Source: Geodermatophilus telluris (GTDB lineage: Bacteria; Actinomycetota; Actinomycetes; Mycobacteriales; Geodermatophilaceae). From it: a stretch of 64,000 bases of DNA. The notes below the pieces were generated by a model. It saw nothing but the letters and a program-made list of their open reading frames with translations. It was not told the origin of the DNA and did no database searches. A program made the position numbers and the translations under genes. The number at the start of each line of letters is the position of its first letter. Position 1 is the first letter of the stretch. Shown here one piece after another: positions 62,863 through 64,000 of this stretch. Location of the stretch: contig NZ_FMZF01000002.1 in the NCBI RefSeq assembly GCF_900102745.1, positions 682,001 through 746,000 of the forward strand. Reading direction: 5' to 3'.

Positions 62863-64000
62863 ATGCCGTCTGACGTCATCGACACCGACTACCTGGTCAT
62901 CGGCGCGGGCGCCACCGGCCTCGCCTTCGCCGACACGCTGCTCGACGAGAGCGACGCGCACCTCACGATCGTCGACCGGCGCGGCAAGCCCGGCGGGCAC
63001 TGGAACGACGCCTACCCCTTCGTCACGCTGCACCAGCCCTCGGCCTTCTACGGCGTCGACTCGACGGAGCTCGGCAGCGGCCGCAAGGACACCACCGGCC
63101 TCAACGCCGGCCTCTACGAGCTCGCGACCGGCGCGGAGATCTGCGGCTACTACGACCGCGTGGTGAGCACCCGCCTCGTCCCGAGCGGGCGGGTCACCCA
63201 CCTGCCCATGAGCGAGTACGAGGGCGACGGGCGGGTCCGGTCGCTGCTGTCGGGCGCCGTCACGCAGGTGCGGGTGCGCCGCAAGGTCGTCGACGCGACC
63301 TACAACAGCCCGTCGATCCCCTCGACGCACACGCCGTCCTTCGCCGTGGCACCCGGGGTCCGGCTGGTGCCGCCGAACGCCCTGCCGGGACTGGCGGTGC
63401 ACGCGGGACCGCCGCCGCGCCGGTTCACCGTGCTGGGCGGCGGCAAGACGGCCATGGACACCTGCGTGTGGCTCGTCCAGTCCGGCGCCGACCCGGACGC
63501 GATCACCTGGGTCGTCCCGCGCGACTCGTGGCTGATCAACCGGGTGACCACCCAGCCGGCGCCGGAGTTCTTCGACGAGGTCATCGGCGGGCAGGCCGAC
63601 CAGATGGCCGCCTTCGCCGCGGCCACCTCCACCGAGGACCTGTTCCTGCGGCTGGAGGCCTGCGGCGCGGTGACGCGGATCGACCGCAGCCGGACGCCCG
63701 GCATGTTCCACCTCGCCACGGTGGCCCCCGGCGAGGTCGAGGTGCTGCGCCGCATCCGCCACGTCGTCCGGCTCGGACGGGTGCGCGCGCTCGAGCCCGG
63801 CCGCGCGGTCCTCGACCACGGGGAGGTGGCCACCGCACCGGACACGCTGTTCGTCGACTGCACCGCCTCGGCCGTCCGCCGCCGCCCGGTGCAGCCGGTG
63901 TTCCAGGGCGACCGGATCGTGCTGCAGATGCTGCGGCTGCCCCAGCCGGCGTTCAGCGCGGCGCTCACCGCCTGGGTCGAGGCGCACCACGACGACGAGG
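62863..64000 (+). CDS. FAD/NAD(P)-binding monooxygenase-like protein (cut by window edge)
   Basis: At least 379 residues visible from ATG 62863; no stop before 64000. FAD site YLVIGAGATGLAFADTLLDE, NAD(P)-type site FTVLGGGKTAMDTCVWLVQS, and GGHWNDAYPFVTLHQPSAFY near the FAD. Related to flavin monooxygenases but lacking a clear BVMO fingerprint. Controlled, by position, by the divergent TetR. The C-terminus lies beyond the window. Confidence 0.85.
   Translation, partial: MPSDVIDTDYLVIGAGATGLAFADTLLDESDAHLTIVDRRGKPGGHWNDAYPFVTLHQPSAFYGVDSTELGSGRKDTTGLNAGLYELATGAEICGYYDRVVSTRLVPSGRVTHLPMSEYEGDGRVRSLLSGAVTQVRVRRKVVDATYNSPSIPSTHTPSFAVAPGVRLVPPNALPGLAVHAGPPPRRFTVLGGGKTAMDTCVWLVQSGADPDAITWVVPRDSWLINRVTTQPAPEFFDEVIGGQADQMAAFAAATSTEDLFLRLEACGAVTRIDRSRTPGMFHLATVAPGEVEVLRRIRHVVRLGRVRALEPGRAVLDHGEVATAPDTLFVDCTASAVRRRPVQPVFQGDRIVLQMLRLPQPAFSAALTAWVEAHHDDE

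Overview
The window is GC-rich, gene-dense actinobacterial DNA. GTG starts are frequent, 4-base stop/start overlaps are common, and Shine-Dalgarno motifs of the GGAGG type precede many genes. A complete-looking flagellar locus with both CsrA and FliW, next to typical actinobacterial genes (DUF4245, DUF6542, a lipid-droplet-associated protein, class II fructose-bisphosphatase GlpX), suggests a motile member of Geodermatophilaceae or a close relative. That family assignment is inference; the actinobacterial nature is well supported.

Layout. (1) 1-14880, motility: fliG (cut by the edge)-fliF-fliE-flgC-flgB on the minus strand, then a fliT-like gene, fliS, fliD, flagellin and a FliA/WhiG-type sigma factor, also minus. 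Divergent from the sigma gene is flgN-flgK-flgL-fliW-csrA, followed by a hypothetical gene, a second sigma-like protein and two linked hypotheticals. Three promoters with the same flagellar-sigma signature (TCAA-type -35, 15-base spacer, GCCG-type -10) sit before flgB, flagellin and flgN. The flagellin leader carries candidate CsrA sites.
(2) 14880-45932, mostly core genome: a cell-wall hydrolase fusion, citrate synthase, fumarase, two paralogous Cys-domain membrane proteins, glpX, xseAB, a lipid-droplet protein, ispH, rmuC, ogt and ada-alkA, a subtilase with a small partner, an ABC exporter with a two-component system, a methyltransferase, a broken HNH endonuclease gene, a Baeyer-Villiger-type monooxygenase/hydrolase pair, and ychF.
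(3) 45919-57247, an integrated island of about 11.3 kb at the 3' end of ychF. It is flanked by 14-base direct repeats and carries a tyrosine integrase fused to an oxidoreductase N-terminus, an XRE-cupin regulator with an apparent frameshift, a MalT-like LuxR regulator, an MFS transporter, two DUF4386 membrane proteins, a quinone-oxidoreductase-like enzyme and an ABC exporter.
(4) 57248-64000, accessory metabolism: a serine hydrolase, a second hydrolase/monooxygenase pair, a TetR regulator, and a divergent FAD protein cut by the right edge.

The most unusual feature is a family of hairpin repeats at seven places between 14.9 and 41.9 kb. Their stems differ in sequence but remain complementary, their loop and tail are conserved, and one copy sits inside the ruined HNH endonuclease gene. 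The other main candidates are the integrase/oxidoreductase fusion, which may have placed the integrase under a foreign regulator, and the FliW-CsrA-flagellin control module.
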